Made by a program: the position numbers and the translations under genes. This document shows, piece by piece, positions 1 through 8,479 of a stretch of DNA of 32,065 bases. Each line of letters starts with the position of its first letter. Positions within the stretch are counted from its first letter, which is position 1. A model generated the notes under the pieces. It had not been told where the DNA came from. It searched no databases and saw only the letters and a list, made by a program, of their open reading frames with translations. The stretch is from Listeria rocourtiae FSL F6-920 (GTDB lineage Bacteria > Bacillota > Bacilli > Lactobacillales > Listeriaceae), in NCBI RefSeq assembly GCF_000525975.1, contig NZ_AODK01000009.1:1-32065 (forward strand). The letters run 5' to 3'.

Positions 1-111
1 AAATTTTAATTGATAATTCGGTTTATTGATATGATAAATTAAAAATAAATCATAATCCTTTATCTATCAATAACTATAAAGAAAAATAAAAATTATAAGC
101 GTTCTTCTTTG

Positions 112-138
112 TTGAATTAGCAAATAGTATGGTACAAT
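112..138 (+). promoter_or_regulatory. Putative sigma-A promoter of the amino acid permease
   Basis: TTGAAT (112-117) and TACAAT (133-138) are separated by 15 bp, shorter than the ideal 17, so the call is tentative. It is supported by the cre site just downstream, which would overlap the start of the transcript. No open frame precedes the permease in this 305-base leader; the rest is AT-rich. Confidence 0.4.
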
Positions 139-146
139 GAATTCTG

Positions 147-161
147 TTGATAGCGTTTACA
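147..161 (+). promoter_or_regulatory. cre site (CcpA operator)
   Basis: TTGATAGCGTTTACA fits the Bacillus cre consensus WTGNNARCGNWWWCA at every position. It lies about 10 bases after the putative -10 and 145 bases before the permease start, where CcpA binding would block initiation or elongation. Carbon catabolite repression of the permease is inferred from this match. Confidence 0.6.
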
Positions 162-243
162 TTGTGAAGTAAAAAAGTATGGTATTTGCATTTGTTTTAC
201 TGTATGATAGAAGAATAATCTTGAAAGACATTGTTTCACAGAT

Positions 244-283
244 GCTGGAGATATCAACTGATTGGTAAGGTGATATCTCCAGC
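244..283 (+). promoter_or_regulatory. 13-bp perfect stem-loop in the permease 5' UTR
   Basis: GCTGGAGATATCA (244-256) pairs perfectly with TGATATCTCCAGC (271-283) around a 14-nt loop. The stem ends 9 nt before the AGGGGG ribosome site. No U-tract follows, so it is not an intrinsic terminator. It could be a translational control element, an mRNA stabiliser or a protein operator. Confidence 0.5.
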
Positions 284-305
284 AATAATTAAGGGGGAAA
301 TACAT

Positions 306-1688
306 ATGTCAGAAGAACGATCACTTGAGAGAGGCTTAAAAAATCGCCACGTGCAGTTGATAGCGATTGGGGGCGCGATTGGAACAGGCTTATTCCTTGG
401 TTCTGGTAAGTCGATTCATTTAGCCGGTCCATCCATTTTGTTTGCCTACACTATTACTGGGATTTTCTGTTTCTTAATCATGCGTGCCCTAGGAGAATTA
501 TTACTATCGAATTTGAACTATCATTCTTTTGTTGATTTTGTTTTTGATTATCTGGGCAATGGGGCTGCGTTCGTTACTGGTTGGACGTATTGGTTCTGTT
601 GGATTTCGATTGCGATGGCGGATTTGACTGCGGTTGGATTGTATACGCAATTTTGGTTTCCGAATGTAGCGCAATGGGTTCCAGGCTTAATCGCGCTCGT
701 TATTCTACTCATCATGAATCTTGCTACGGTGAAATTATTCGGGGAAATGGAATTTTGGTTCGCACTAATTAAGGTTATTGCAATTTTAGCGCTGATTATT
801 GTCGGTTCATTTATGATTATTAAAGGGTTTTCAACAGATGCAGGAGCGTCTAGCTTTACGAATCTATGGAGTCACGGTGGTTGGTTCCCTAATGGTGCGA
901 GTGGTTTTATTCTTTCGTTCCAGATGGTTGTATTCGCCTTCGTGGGTATCGAGCTTGTCGGTCTGATGGCTGGTGAGACGAAAGATCCCGAAAAAGTTAT
1001 TCCGAAAGCGATTAATAATATCCCAATCCGGATTATTATTTTCTATATCGGTGCGCTACTCGTAATTATGAGTATTTATCCATGGAATGACATTAATCCA
1101 GCGCAAAGTCCGTTCGTGCAAGTTTTTGCGGCATTAGGGATTGCGGCTGCTGCTGGTATTGTAAACTTCGTTGTACTAACTTCGGCGGCCTCAGCGTGTA
1201 ATAGTGCGGTTTTCAGTACAAGTCGTATGGTTTACTCGCTTGCCAAAGAAAAGAATGCGCCATATCCAATGACAAAGTTGACGTCGCATAAAGTTCCAGC
1301 AAACGCACTGTTCTTCTCGACAATCGTTATTTTAATTGCGGTTATCCTGAATTACGTGATGCCAGAAGGTGTATTCACGCTAATCACGAGTATTTCGACA
1401 GTATGTTTCCTATTTATATGGGGAATCACGGTTATTTGCCACTTGAAATACCGTAAAACGCGCCCAGAGCTGGCAGCGAAAAACAAGTTCAAAATGCCGT
1501 TATATCCGGTTGCAAACTATTTAATTCTTGCGTTCTTAGCTTTCATTTTAGTAGTTCTAGCACTAGCGGAAGACACGCGTGTAGCTCTTTTTGTAACGCC
1601 AGTATGGTTCGTACTTTTGACTGGAATTTATCTCGTTCGAAAAGCGAAAGGGCAAAAACAAGAAGAGAACGCGACGGATTTAGATTAA
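306..1688 (+). CDS. cycA: Amino acid permease, CycA-like (D-serine/D-alanine/glycine type)
   Basis: A 460-residue APC-superfamily (AAT family) secondary transporter of the cytoplasmic membrane with about 12 hydrophobic segments. The first substrate-site loop GGAIGTGLFLG is at residues 22-32. The stretches GWTYWFCW, NLATVKLFGEMEFWFA, GIELVG, AGETKDPEK and NFVVLTSAASA match E. coli CycA closely, which takes up D-Ser, D-Ala and Gly by proton symport. Substrate range is inferred from that similarity. I chose ATG 306 because AGGGGGA sits 8 bases upstream and the protein then begins like CycA; an upstream in-frame ATG at 231 would have to translate through the UTR hairpin and has no ribosome site. 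A terminator follows the stop. The upstream cre site suggests carbon-source control. Confidence 0.85.
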   Translation: MSEERSLERGLKNRHVQLIAIGGAIGTGLFLGSGKSIHLAGPSILFAYTITGIFCFLIMRALGELLLSNLNYHSFVDFVFDYLGNGAAFVTGWTYWFCWISIAMADLTAVGLYTQFWFPNVAQWVPGLIALVILLIMNLATVKLFGEMEFWFALIKVIAILALIIVGSFMIIKGFSTDAGASSFTNLWSHGGWFPNGASGFILSFQMVVFAFVGIELVGLMAGETKDPEKVIPKAINNIPIRIIIFYIGALLVIMSIYPWNDINPAQSPFVQVFAALGIAAAAGIVNFVVLTSAASACNSAVFSTSRMVYSLAKEKNAPYPMTKLTSHKVPANALFFSTIVILIAVILNYVMPEGVFTLITSISTVCFLFIWGITVICHLKYRKTRPELAAKNKFKMPLYPVANYLILAFLAFILVVLALAEDTRVALFVTPVWFVLLTGIYLVRKAKGQKQEENATDLD

Positions 1689-1700
1689 ATAGAATTTTTC

Positions 1701-1727
1701 AAGGCGCTCCTTTTCGGGGCGCTTTTA
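1701..1727 (+). terminator. Rho-independent terminator after the permease
   Basis: GCGCTCC (1704-1710) pairs with GGGGCGC (1716-1722, one G-U) around a 5-nt loop, followed by TTTT. It ends the permease transcript 15 bases after its stop. Confidence 0.8.
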
Positions 1728-1805
1728 CTTTAAACTTGAAATTCGTCCCATTCAGGCGCAAAATAGTATAAGGAAGTAAAATGTGCATGATTAGGGGAAT
1801 GTTGG

Positions 1806-2810
1806 ATGGATTCGGTTCTTTTAATTACTATTATCATTGTGATTGTTGGCCTAGCATTTGATTTTATTAATGGCTTCCATGATATTGCGAATGCGGTGGC
1901 GACAAGTATTTCGACGCGAGCGCTGAAACCGCGTGTGGCGATTAGTATTGCGGCTGTGATGAACTTCTTCGGTGCTATTTCATTTACGGGTGTGGCAGTG
2001 GCTTTGACATCGAGCATTGTTGATCCATTTGCGTTAAAAAATGGAGAGTTTGTTGTAATGTGTGCGCTTATTTCAGCGGTAACCTGGAATTTGATGACGT
2101 GGGTTGCGAAGATGCCAAGTAGCTCGTCACATGCATTGATAGGATCGATTGCGGGGGCTTCAATCGCGTCAGCGGGTAGTTTTGGCGTGCTGAATTGGGG
2201 TGGATTCACAACGATTATTGTTGCGTTGATTATTTCGCCAATTATCGGTTTTTCGGTCGGGTATTTGATTTATTCATTGTTCAAATTCGTGTTTCGGAAT
2301 AAGAAATTGGTTCAGACAAATCGACGTTTCCGAATTGTTCAGATTGGCACAACGGCGATGCAAGCGTATGCGCATGGCACGAATGATGCGCAGAAAACGA
2401 TGGGCATTATTACGCTGGCATTGATTGCGAGCGGTCTGCAGACGGATTCCACGATTCCATTTTGGGTGCAAGTAAGTTGTGCGGCTGCGATGGCACTCGG
2501 TTCGTCAATTGGCGGTTATCGGATTATTAAAACGGTAGGTACAAAAATTATAAAAATAGAGCCTGTAACTGGTGTAGCAGCAGATTTAAGTTCACTTTCG
2601 ATAATTATGAGTGCGACGCTAATCCACTTGCCGATTAGTTCGACGCAAGTTATTGATAGTTCGCTGATGGGCGTTGGGACGGCGAATCATAAGAAGGAAG
2701 TGAACTGGCGAACTGGGAAAAGTATGTTGGTGACATGGATGATAACCTTGCCATGTGCAGGAGTTTTGGCGGCGGTAGTTTATTGGATAAGCGCGGCAAT
2801 ATTTTTATAA
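1806..2810 (+). CDS. pit: PiT-family inorganic phosphate transporter
   Basis: A 334-residue integral membrane protein of the PiT family (low-affinity metal-phosphate symport). Both halves of the family signature are visible: FDFINGFHDIANA at residues 18-30 and AHGTNDAQKTMG near residue 190, the inverted-repeat GxNDxANA-type motifs that line the phosphate site. About ten hydrophobic segments are present. ATG 1806 has AGGGGA 7 bases upstream. Many Firmicutes place a PhoU-like DUF47 gene directly upstream of pit; none is present here, so this copy stands alone between a terminator at 1701 and a weaker hairpin at 2923. Sulfate permeases of the same fold are the main alternative, but the NDA motifs favour phosphate. 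Confidence 0.85.
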   Translation: MDSVLLITIIIVIVGLAFDFINGFHDIANAVATSISTRALKPRVAISIAAVMNFFGAISFTGVAVALTSSIVDPFALKNGEFVVMCALISAVTWNLMTWVAKMPSSSSHALIGSIAGASIASAGSFGVLNWGGFTTIIVALIISPIIGFSVGYLIYSLFKFVFRNKKLVQTNRRFRIVQIGTTAMQAYAHGTNDAQKTMGIITLALIASGLQTDSTIPFWVQVSCAAAMALGSSIGGYRIIKTVGTKIIKIEPVTGVAADLSSLSIIMSATLIHLPISSTQVIDSSLMGVGTANHKKEVNWRTGKSMLVTWMITLPCAGVLAAVVYWISAAIFL

Positions 2811-2922
2811 TTTAAAAAAGGTTCGTCGGGATTAGATTATTGGAGTATTTTGGTGGTTAGGCTTTACACATTCATCATTTAAGTAAGGAAATATATGCTT
2901 TAAATTAAAAAATAGTGAATTT

Positions 2923-2958
2923 AAAATGCTAGGTATTTTATACTATGGCATTTTTTTT
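2923..2958 (+). terminator. Putative terminator between pit and the ABC genes
   Basis: AAAATGC (2923-2929) pairs with GCATTTT (2948-2954) and is followed by a T-run; an inner TAG/CTA pairing needs a 2-nt bulge. It lies 113 bases after pit. The intervening bases hold no gene. Confidence 0.5.
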
Positions 2959-3026
2959 ATTTCTAAAAAAACACGAGATAATTTTTTTGTGCTATGCTTT
3001 GTTCATACAGACTAAAGAGGTGAGTT

Positions 3027-3680
3027 ATGCTACAAGTAGAAAATTTATCGATAACTTTAAGAGAGAGGCTTTTAGAAGATATGAATGCCGAGTTTCACAG
3101 GGGAATGGCTTATGGGATTGTTGCTACAAATGGTTCTGGGAAGACAACGCTACTTCGAATTTTAGCGGGGTTGATGAGAACTCAGCGTGGGGCGATTTAT
3201 ATGGAGGAGAGCGGCAAACGGTTGAACTTAGTGGAAATTCGGAAAAAGCTATTTTATTACGAAACATCTGATTGGTTAGATGGGCACTTGTCTGCGCTTG
3301 ATTATCTTGAGTTTGTAAATACTAGCTGGGCAGGGAATAAGGCAGACATTGATGAAATTATTGAATACTGGGGTTTAGGTCAATTTGTTAAGTTGCCAAT
3401 TCGTAAATATTCTTTAGGTATGAAACAAAAGACGTTACTGGCGATGTATGCGGCCAGTAGTACGGATTATTGGTTGATGGATGAGCCGATGAATGGCCTG
3501 GATGATGCCAATCAAAAGCGTTTTATAGAATTTATGAAGGGGGCAAGAGAGCAGGGGAAATGCATTATTTTTTCCTCACATCAAAACGATATACTTCATG
3601 AAATATCAGACAAAGTATACTATATAACTAATAAAAAATGGATAGACACAGCAGAAGACGTGCAGGAGGAATCGCGATAA
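3027..3680 (+). CDS. ABC transporter ATP-binding protein
   Basis: A 217-residue ABC ATPase. Walker A is ATNGSGKTT at residues 33-41 (first glycine replaced by alanine). The signature motif is degenerate, SLGMKQK near residue 130, the form common in ABC-2 exporters for bacteriocin immunity, antibiotics or lipids rather than importers. Walker B with catalytic Glu is WLMDEP near residue 150, followed by a SSHQ switch. ATG 3027 has GAGGTGA 4 bases upstream. The stop codon shares its last base with the start of the permease gene (TAATG), so the two are translationally coupled and almost certainly form one transporter. Substrate unknown. Confidence 0.85.
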   Translation: MLQVENLSITLRERLLEDMNAEFHRGMAYGIVATNGSGKTTLLRILAGLMRTQRGAIYMEESGKRLNLVEIRKKLFYYETSDWLDGHLSALDYLEFVNTSWAGNKADIDEIIEYWGLGQFVKLPIRKYSLGMKQKTLLAMYAASSTDYWLMDEPMNGLDDANQKRFIEFMKGAREQGKCIIFSSHQNDILHEISDKVYYITNKKWIDTAEDVQEESR

Positions 3681-4846
3681 TGAGGCTGTATTTTAAGAAA
3701 CTATATAAAAATAAAGGAAGTTGGCTACCTATTGGTGTCTTTGTTTTAGCGGTTTTACTAGTACTCGTCATGAATACGCGTGTGGGTGCGGAGAGAAATT
3801 TGGAGGGGATGGAAAGAGAGGATTTAGCTACAAATAAAGAGGCGTTGGTTTTAAATCAGCAGAGTTTGGAATCAGCACAAACCCAAGAAGAAAAAGAGGC
3901 TTTTGCTGAGGGTATTAAAATTAGCGAGGCCCATATAGAGAAGCAACAGAAGATAATTGATTCATATAGTAGTGGAAATTGGTCAGAGGCTTATAAGATA
4001 AAAATCGGTTTCATTAAAGAAGCGTCCGAACTTTATAATGAGGATATGCCGGATTATTCTTATATTAAAGAATCAAATTTGCGTGAAGTTGCTATTTATA
4101 CCCAACTGATGAAATTGGATATTAAATCAGATCAAGAGGATCTGGAAACACAAGGTGCGACATTTTTGTATCGAATGTTAGCAAGTTTCTTTCCGGTATT
4201 TTTTATAGTAGTCCTATGTTTTACGTTAAACATATCATTCACAGATCGATTTTACAATCATTTGGACAGATCACTGTTGTTGCCACAAAAATATGTAAAA
4301 GGAACATCACAACGATTATTATTTGGCTTTTTAGTTGCCGTTACTTTGTATGTGATGAGTTGTTTGTTAGCTTATTTATCAGCAAGTATGTTATCGGGAG
4401 CCGGAAGTTTTGAATATCCTATAGCTGTGGAGAGGAAGGCGGAGTTTGTCACGATGCCAGTGGGAGGCTTGCTAGTTAAAGCGATGACATTGCAAATTTT
4501 GGCAATCATCGTTGTTGTGTTAACCGTAGATTTAGTAAGTAAGCTATGTAAACGGGTGATGTCAACTTTATTTGTATCTTTGCTTATTTTAGTGGTGCCA
4601 GTAGTTGCTGTCGGGAAAATCGTGCCACTGAATATATGGGCAGAATTTTTGCCTGGGACGTATTTTAATGCAGTTTCTGTAGTAGATAATTCATTGGCGA
4701 TTTTATGTGATAATGCAGGAATTCATTTTTCGAATGGGGTGCTGGTGTTAGTTGTCACGACGATTGTCCTACTTATTCTAAACTTTGGAATTGATAGTCG
4801 CCGAAGTAAGGTGGTGAACTTAAATGCAGATATGAAAACAACTTAG
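3680..4846 (+). CDS. ABC-2 type transporter permease
   Basis: A 388-residue membrane protein. One hydrophobic segment lies near residues 12-32. A charged, largely helical extracytoplasmic stretch follows (about 35-165, rich in Glu, Gln and Lys), then about five membrane segments to the C-terminus. This single TM, large outer loop and TM bundle is the layout of ABC-2 permeases of lantibiotic-immunity type. ATG 3680 is chosen over an in-frame ATG at 3638 because GCAGGAGGA ends 9 bases upstream and the overlap with the ATPase stop is a single base. The next gene, encoding a small secreted cationic protein, begins 43 bases later and is a plausible substrate or signal; that link is inference. Confidence 0.7.
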   Translation: MRLYFKKLYKNKGSWLPIGVFVLAVLLVLVMNTRVGAERNLEGMEREDLATNKEALVLNQQSLESAQTQEEKEAFAEGIKISEAHIEKQQKIIDSYSSGNWSEAYKIKIGFIKEASELYNEDMPDYSYIKESNLREVAIYTQLMKLDIKSDQEDLETQGATFLYRMLASFFPVFFIVVLCFTLNISFTDRFYNHLDRSLLLPQKYVKGTSQRLLFGFLVAVTLYVMSCLLAYLSASMLSGAGSFEYPIAVERKAEFVTMPVGGLLVKAMTLQILAIIVVVLTVDLVSKLCKRVMSTLFVSLLILVVPVVAVGKIVPLNIWAEFLPGTYFNAVSVVDNSLAILCDNAGIHFSNGVLVLVVTTIVLLILNFGIDSRRSKVVNLNADMKTT

Positions 4847-4889
4847 TTACAAGACTTTCGACAGACTATAATGAATAGGGGAGGCAAAT

Positions 4890-5192
4890 ATGAATAATAA
4901 GAACAGACGGAGTTACGCATATAAATTTTTACTGGTCATCGCTTTATTAGTAGGGTCGGTTAGTGCGGTTCAGCCAAGTGTATATGCAAAATCGGTACCT
5001 TATATGGACAGATATGATATTAATTCCTATACGGGGAAAAGAACACGTGTTTCGAGCAAATCAAGGTCTGTGCCGAATAATGCATACTGGGCCTATACAA
5101 CAACGAATGTAATCAAGAACGGCTGGAATTACACTAGATATATCAGCATATTCCATTATTACGATGGTAAAACCAAAAAATATTATCATTGA
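4890..5192 (+). CDS. Small secreted cationic Tyr-rich protein (unknown, bacteriocin-like candidate)
   Basis: I do not recognise the family. The 100-residue product has a classical signal peptide: a charged N-terminus, hydrophobic core FLLVIALLVGSVSAV and a likely signal-peptidase site after VYA (residue 33). The mature part of about 67 residues has roughly twelve Lys/Arg against three Asp, many Tyr, no Cys and no Gly-Gly leader; it ends KKYYH. Size, charge and context after an ABC-2 pair recall lactococcin-972-type bacteriocins, but I see no convincing motif match. GGGGAGG lies 5 bases before ATG 4890. No terminator separates it from the ABC permease, so it is probably co-transcribed, and a strong terminator follows it. 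A secreted inhibitor or signal of the ABC sensor type is also possible. Confidence 0.6.
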   Translation: MNNKNRRSYAYKFLLVIALLVGSVSAVQPSVYAKSVPYMDRYDINSYTGKRTRVSSKSRSVPNNAYWAYTTTNVIKNGWNYTRYISIFHYYDGKTKKYYH

Positions 5193-5208
5193 TTAACAAA
5201 TAGAACAA

Positions 5209-5256
5209 GGCCGAATGTTTCTACTATCACCATTATGGTAGTAGTACATTCGGCTT
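5209..5256. terminator. Bidirectional terminator between convergent genes
   Basis: GCCGAATGT (5210-5218) pairs with ACATTCGGC (5245-5253), with an inner CTACTA/TAGTAG stem. It lies between the secreted-protein gene and the convergent GNAT gene; the + strand has a short T-rich tail. Confidence 0.8.
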
Positions 5257-5262
5257 TGCTTG

Positions 5263-5763
5263 CTATTCCAAAAATAACACCATATGTTCTTCATCAAAAT
5301 ACGTGCTATCTAGCTTCAAAGCGTGTTTTTCAAGGCTGTAGGGTTGGAATCCAAGTGAAATGTAGAGTTTTCTTGCCTGCTGGTTGGCAGTTACTACGGA
5401 TAAATAGACTTGTTCTACGCCCTGTAATTGCTTTGCTTGCTCGATTGCCGTGCCAATTAAGGCTTTACCAACACCGCTACCACGTCTTTCTGGTGTGACG
5501 TACATGGCGACGATGTTGGCTCGGTGCCTCATTTTGATGCGTTCTTCTCGAATTAAAGTTACAACGCCTACAAGATTACCTCCTGAAAAAGCACCAAACG
5601 TCAGAGAATATGGTGATTGAAAGCGAATTTCGTATTTTTGTAACGCATTATATTTCTCTTCTTCAAAGCTTGTCGCAAAAGATGCGGGGCTTTCCTTTAG
5701 GGCTTGGAGTCTGATTTGGATGTATCGATCGATATCTGCCATCGTTAATAATCTGATTTCCAT
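5263..5763 (-). CDS. GNAT family N-acetyltransferase
   Basis: A 166-residue GCN5-related acetyltransferase using acetyl-CoA; substrate unknown. The acetyl-CoA-binding motif A is VTPERRGSGVGKALI (the R/QxxGxG/A loop), preceded by strand IVAMYV and followed by the motif B region VYLSVVTANQQARKLYISLGF. Length is typical of single-domain GNATs. AGGGGTGA precedes the ATG. It lies 24 bases after the NagB-like gene on the same strand, so the two probably share a transcript. A role in amino-sugar acetylation is possible from that context, but nothing in the sequence specifies it. Confidence 0.8.
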   Translation of the reverse strand: MEIRLLTMADIDRYIQIRLQALKESPASFATSFEEEKYNALQKYEIRFQSPYSLTFGAFSGGNLVGVVTLIREERIKMRHRANIVAMYVTPERRGSGVGKALIGTAIEQAKQLQGVEQVYLSVVTANQQARKLYISLGFQPYSLEKHALKLDSTYFDEEHMVLFLE

Positions 5764-5787
5764 ATGTTCACCCCTGATTCCAAGTTT

Positions 5788-6519
5788 TTAGTACTTAGTC
5801 AGTAATGATCCTGCTTCTTCGTCGATAATAAACACAACGTTTGGATGTTTTTGTAAAATGGATGCTGGGCAGTCTTCGGTAATTGGTCCTTCCAAAGTTG
5901 CTTTCACAGCCTCTGCTTTTCTTGTGCCAGAAGCAGTTACGAGGATTTGTTCGGCTTCCATCATATCAGCAAGGCCGAGCGTCAGCATTTGTTCTGGCGC
6001 CTCTTCGCGTGTGACTTTGTAGTAGAGCATTGTACTATTAATCGTTGAATCATCGCTATCTGCCAGGAATAAGCGAGAGTCAAAAGGTGTTCCTGGTTCA
6101 TTTGCACCAAGGTGAGCGTTTACACCAAGGCCAAGAATTTGTAAATCACGTTTGTTATCAGCCAAAATCTTATTATAGCGGGCAATCTCTTCGTCAAAAT
6201 TGGATAAACTACCGTCTAATAAGGCAATCTCGCGAGGTTGCTTTTTAATTTGATCATAGAATTTTTGATGCATGTAGTTGAAAACGGTGAATGATTGCTC
6301 GCGGGGTGCGATAAATTCATCGAGATTCATCATAAACACTTTTTCGATGTCGATTGCATCATTATTGACACCTTCTACGAGTTTTTCGAACATACCGTCA
6401 TAACTTGCGCCAGTTGTTGTATTGATGACTGGATTTTCTTTAGAATCGATGACTGCTTTCACGACGTCATACGCTTTTTCGGACATTTGGTCATATGTTT
6501 TTGTGCGGATAATTTTCAT
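5788..6519 (-). CDS. nagB: NagB/AgaI-type amino-sugar 6-phosphate deaminase/isomerase
   Basis: A 243-residue cytoplasmic enzyme of the NagB/SugarP-isomerase fold, expected to convert an amino-sugar 6-phosphate to a ketose phosphate plus ammonia. The catalytic Asp in NLDEF is residue 67 (E. coli NagB Asp72). The active-site loop reads GLGVNAHLGANEPG at residues 130-143: His136 and Glu141 are kept, but the residue matching NagB Asp141 is Asn134. The usual TGSTP phosphate loop is replaced by TTTGASYDG. As I recall, the galactosamine-6-phosphate isomerase AgaI also has Asn there, so the substrate may not be glucosamine-6-phosphate and the symbol is provisional. AGGAGG precedes the ATG; a promoter is seen upstream. 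Confidence 0.75.
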   Translation of the reverse strand: MKIIRTKTYDQMSEKAYDVVKAVIDSKENPVINTTTGASYDGMFEKLVEGVNNDAIDIEKVFMMNLDEFIAPREQSFTVFNYMHQKFYDQIKKQPREIALLDGSLSNFDEEIARYNKILADNKRDLQILGLGVNAHLGANEPGTPFDSRLFLADSDDSTINSTMLYYKVTREEAPEQMLTLGLADMMEAEQILVTASGTRKAEAVKATLEGPITEDCPASILQKHPNVVFIIDEEAGSLLTKY

Positions 6520-6545
6520 TAGTTCTCCTCCTTGTCATTAGCTCT

Positions 6546-6574
6546 AGAATAACGTTTTTCTGTTTATTTTGCAA
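6546..6574 (-). promoter_or_regulatory. Putative promoter of the nagB-like/GNAT pair
   Basis: On the minus strand TTGCAA (6574-6569) and TATTCT (6551-6546) have exactly 17 bp between them, with transcription starting shortly before the AGGAGG of the nagB-like gene. No cre or GntR-type operator was evident. Confidence 0.45.
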
Positions 6575-6723
6575 CATTCAGACTGAAAAAGCGAGTTTGG
6601 AAAAATAAGTTGCTCGAAATAATAATTTTTTTAGAGATTAATAAATAGTATGCCAAACTGAAAAAGTATTTGATTATAGCGATAAAGAGATTTTGCGTGT
6701 GTTAATTTACTTTATCGTCTTTT

Positions 6724-6752
6724 TTGCGATGTCTGGGAAGTATTGTTATAAT
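6724..6752 (+). promoter_or_regulatory. Sigma-A promoter of the glycosylation operon
   Basis: TTGCGA (6724-6729), a 17-bp spacer and TATAAT (6747-6752), with a TG one base before the -10. The inferred start is about 24 bases before the first gene. The rest of 6523-6783 is AT-rich and holds nothing else. Confidence 0.65.
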
Positions 6753-6783
6753 TGAAAACAGATGCAAAAAGAGGTGAAATTAC

Positions 6784-8479
6784 ATGAAAACATGGTTAGT
6801 AGAAAGAAAACAGGAAATATTAGCAATTGCGTTGTTAGCTATTTTTACAGCGCCGTTATTTATTCTTGGAGGAAATAGTCATATCCGAATTCATGATAAT
6901 TTGGATTCTAATATGACGTGGTATCGTGTGTTACTTAATAGTGGAAATTATTTGGCGAAAACAGGGAGTAATATTCCTCAGATGTTGGATGGTGTTGCGC
7001 CGAGGGATGCGTTTGATTCGCAGTTTGTTGGGATTGTGTGGTTGTATGCTATTTTCCCAACGCCACTTGCCTTTGCGTTTAGTCAGCTAATTACAAGGGT
7101 ATTCGCATTCATTGGTATGCGACTGTGGTTGCGGGATTATATTATTAAGGATCCATCCAAAAAATACATAACGCTTTTCGTCGCTTTAGCATTTGCCTTG
7201 ACACCTTTTTGGCCGTCAGGAATGCTTAGTACCTTAGGGATGCCACTTGCGTTATGGGCATTCTTGAACATTCGTAAAGGGAAGAAAAGTATCTGGAATT
7301 GGTTGATTTTGACGCTGTTGCCGTTTTATTCAAGTCTAATTCTTGGTTTTTGTTTCTTATTATTTTTAGTAGCATGTATTTGGGTTTATGATGTTGTGAA
7401 GAAGCGTGGTTGGAACTGGCGCTTTTTTTGGAAGTATTGCGTATATGTCGGCTATTTATTGTGTGGTGAATTATCGGTTTATCTCGCAAATGTTTTTCCA
7501 ATCAAATGAGCCAGATTCAAGAAGTGCGTTTGATTTACCCAACAATAGTTTTTTAGGGTCTATTAGGCTGACATTTAAGAACTTTACGATTGGTCATACG
7601 CATGATCAGTCACTTGCGACTTATGTTGTGCTACCGCTGATTTTATTGGCATTCATCATGATATTGATAAGGAAAGAATGGCGTAGTCAAAAGCCGTTTT
7701 TATGGCTACTGGCGTTGAACTTTTCGCTGTCGGTTTGGTATGCTTTTTGGTGGTGGGGAGCTTGGAATCCTATTAAGGAACAGATTTCGATTATGCGAGC
7801 GTTTAACTTCTCTAGGTTTCACTTCTTACAGCCGTTTATTTTCTATGGGTTATTTGCCTTAGCGCTTGTCTATTTTGCGAGTAAAGGTGGTTGGTGGAAG
7901 AAGCTAGCGATATTAGGGCTGGTTTTGCAGATTGGGGTTGTTTTCGCTTGGAATTCAGAAGTTCTGTACCGAAATGCTGGCACGCCTTCTATTGATCAAT
8001 TTTATGCGCGAGATCAGTTTAAAGAGATTAAAGATTACATTGGGAAGCCGCAGAAGGATTATCGGGTGGCGAGTATTGGGATTCATCCTTCTATTTCACA
8101 GGAAAATGGTTTTTATACGTTGGATGGTTATGTAAATTCGTATCCGCTTAGCTATAAGGCAAAATTCCGTGAAATCATTGCGAAGGAACTGGATAAGAGC
8201 CCGTTATTGAAAGATTATTATGATGGTTGGGGAAATCGTGTGTATATTTTCTCAGCGGAACTAGGTAAACACTATTTATTTGACAAAAATTCTACAAAAC
8301 ATATTAAAAATTTAGAGCTTGATACAAAGGTTTTTAAAGAGATGGGCGGGGAATACATCATTTCAGCAGTACCGATTGATAATGCCACGCAGAATAATAT
8401 ACATTTAGAGAAAACGTTTGAGGATAATCAGTCCGCTTGGAAAATATACTTGTACAAAGTAGGTGACTTGAATGCGTAA
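6784..8479 (+). CDS. YkoS-like (DUF6044) polytopic membrane glycosyltransferase, frameshifted as read
   Basis: Two frames make one protein of 564 residues. Frame 1 runs from ATG 6784 to a stop at 7509; frame 2 carries the rest to 8479. The switch falls in a T7 run (7423-7429): with six T the sequence reads through as NWRFFGSIAYM with no break. The product has about ten membrane segments, a conserved HIRIHDNLDSN motif near the N-terminus (an acidic first outer loop as in GT-C enzymes) and a C-terminal outer domain. Length and GT2 partner match Bacillus YkoS of the YkoT/YkoS pair, which is thought to move sugar from undecaprenyl phosphate to an extracellular polymer such as lipoteichoic acid. 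Acceptor and sugar here are unknown. AGAGGTGA precedes the start; the stop overlaps the next gene by 8 bases. Confidence 0.75.

Noticed and set aside
231-305. Upstream ATG 231 as start of the CycA-like permease
   Set aside because: It has no ribosome site, its extra 25 residues are unlike the family, and it would run through the 13-bp hairpin; ATG 306 has AGGGGG at good spacing.
7406-7509. Programmed ribosomal frameshift in the YkoS-like gene
   Set aside because: There is no typical slippery heptamer with a downstream stimulatory structure that I can see, and similar homopolymer breaks recur in four unrelated genes.
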